Below the pieces are notes generated by a model, which was not told where the DNA came from, did not search any database, and saw nothing but the letters and a program-made list of their open reading frames with translations. Of a stretch of DNA of 5,415 bases, positions 5,255-5,415 are shown piece after piece (the stretch's first letter is position 1; each line of letters starts with the position of its first letter). This stretch comes from Eubacteriaceae bacterium UBA7485 (GTDB lineage: Bacteria > Bacillota > Clostridia > Eubacteriales > Eubacteriaceae): contig DLOL01000042.1 of NCBI GenBank assembly GCA_002478485.1, positions 3,339 through 8,753 of the forward strand. Reading direction: 5' to 3'. A program made the translations under genes and the position numbers.

Positions 5255-5415
5255 ATGCTTTATGAAAAGGACTATATCATCAGAGCGGCGTCGACGAAGG
5301 ATCTAGACCAGATTCAGGCGATCTATAAAGGCGCGCGGGCGTTTATGAAGAAGACGGGAAATCCCACGCAGTGGCCGGACGGTTACCCGCGTTTTTGCAT
5401 AACAGTGTTGTCCGG
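5255..5415 (+). CDS. GNAT-family N-acetyltransferase, N-terminal part (runs off the window)
   Basis: About 53 residues are visible. The opening YIIRAASTKDLDQIQAIY is the usual first strand and helix of GNAT acetyltransferases. ARAFMKKTGNPTQWPDGYP matches a well-known subgroup with the form ARAFM...GNPTQW.DGYP. Members transfer an acetyl group from acetyl-CoA; the acceptor cannot be predicted and the acetyl-CoA binding motif lies beyond the edge. The ATG at 5255 has AAAGG (5241-5245) nine bases upstream. After GYP the reading becomes RFCITVLSG, which looks unlike the family, so a frame error near 5387-5396 is possible. Nothing links this gene to the hexitol operon. Confidence 0.7.
   Translation, partial: MLYEKDYIIRAASTKDLDQIQAIYKGARAFMKKTGNPTQWPDGYPRFCITVLS

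Overview
The window is the downstream part of a hexitol catabolic operon, all on the + strand, most consistent with galactitol use through D-tagatose phosphates, followed by the start of an unrelated gene. The host is probably a bacterium of the Bacillota (Firmicutes). The reasons are the GatD-kinase-aldolase-PRD regulator layout, strong Shine-Dalgarno (SD) sites, a near-consensus sigma-A type promoter and a PTS-controlled multidomain regulator. Base composition looks moderate, near half GC by eye. The genus cannot be read from this sequence.

Layout. Positions 1-80 hold the charged C-terminal tail of an upstream gene, possibly the PTS membrane component. A 41-base gap with a 7-bp GC hairpin leads into a galactitol-1-phosphate 5-dehydrogenase (gatD, to 1204). 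One base later begins a PfkB-family sugar-phosphate kinase (1206-2138). An A/C-only spacer, a strong SD and a small GAAA-loop hairpin then precede a class II tagatose-bisphosphate-type aldolase (gatY-like, to 3059). Eighteen bases on starts a BglG/MtlR-type regulator (3078-5151) with two HTH domains, two PRDs, an EIIB-like and an EIIA-like domain. It is split into two frames at a run of eight G. A 16-17 bp perfect hairpin at its stop codon closes the operon. A separate promoter then drives a GNAT-family acetyltransferase that runs off the window.

How the genes fit together. The expected pathway is PTS uptake giving galactitol-1-phosphate, GatD oxidation to tagatose-6-phosphate, kinase phosphorylation to tagatose-1,6-bisphosphate, and aldolase cleavage to dihydroxyacetone phosphate and glyceraldehyde-3-phosphate. 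The regulator would sense PTS phosphorylation state through its PRD2 histidines, EIIB cysteine and EIIA histidine. All of these are present in the reconstructed protein.

I see no wholly new system here. The points most worth a second look are the G8 frame break in the regulator, an identical 15-base A/C motif just upstream of two start sites, and the hairpin between SD and AUG of the aldolase.
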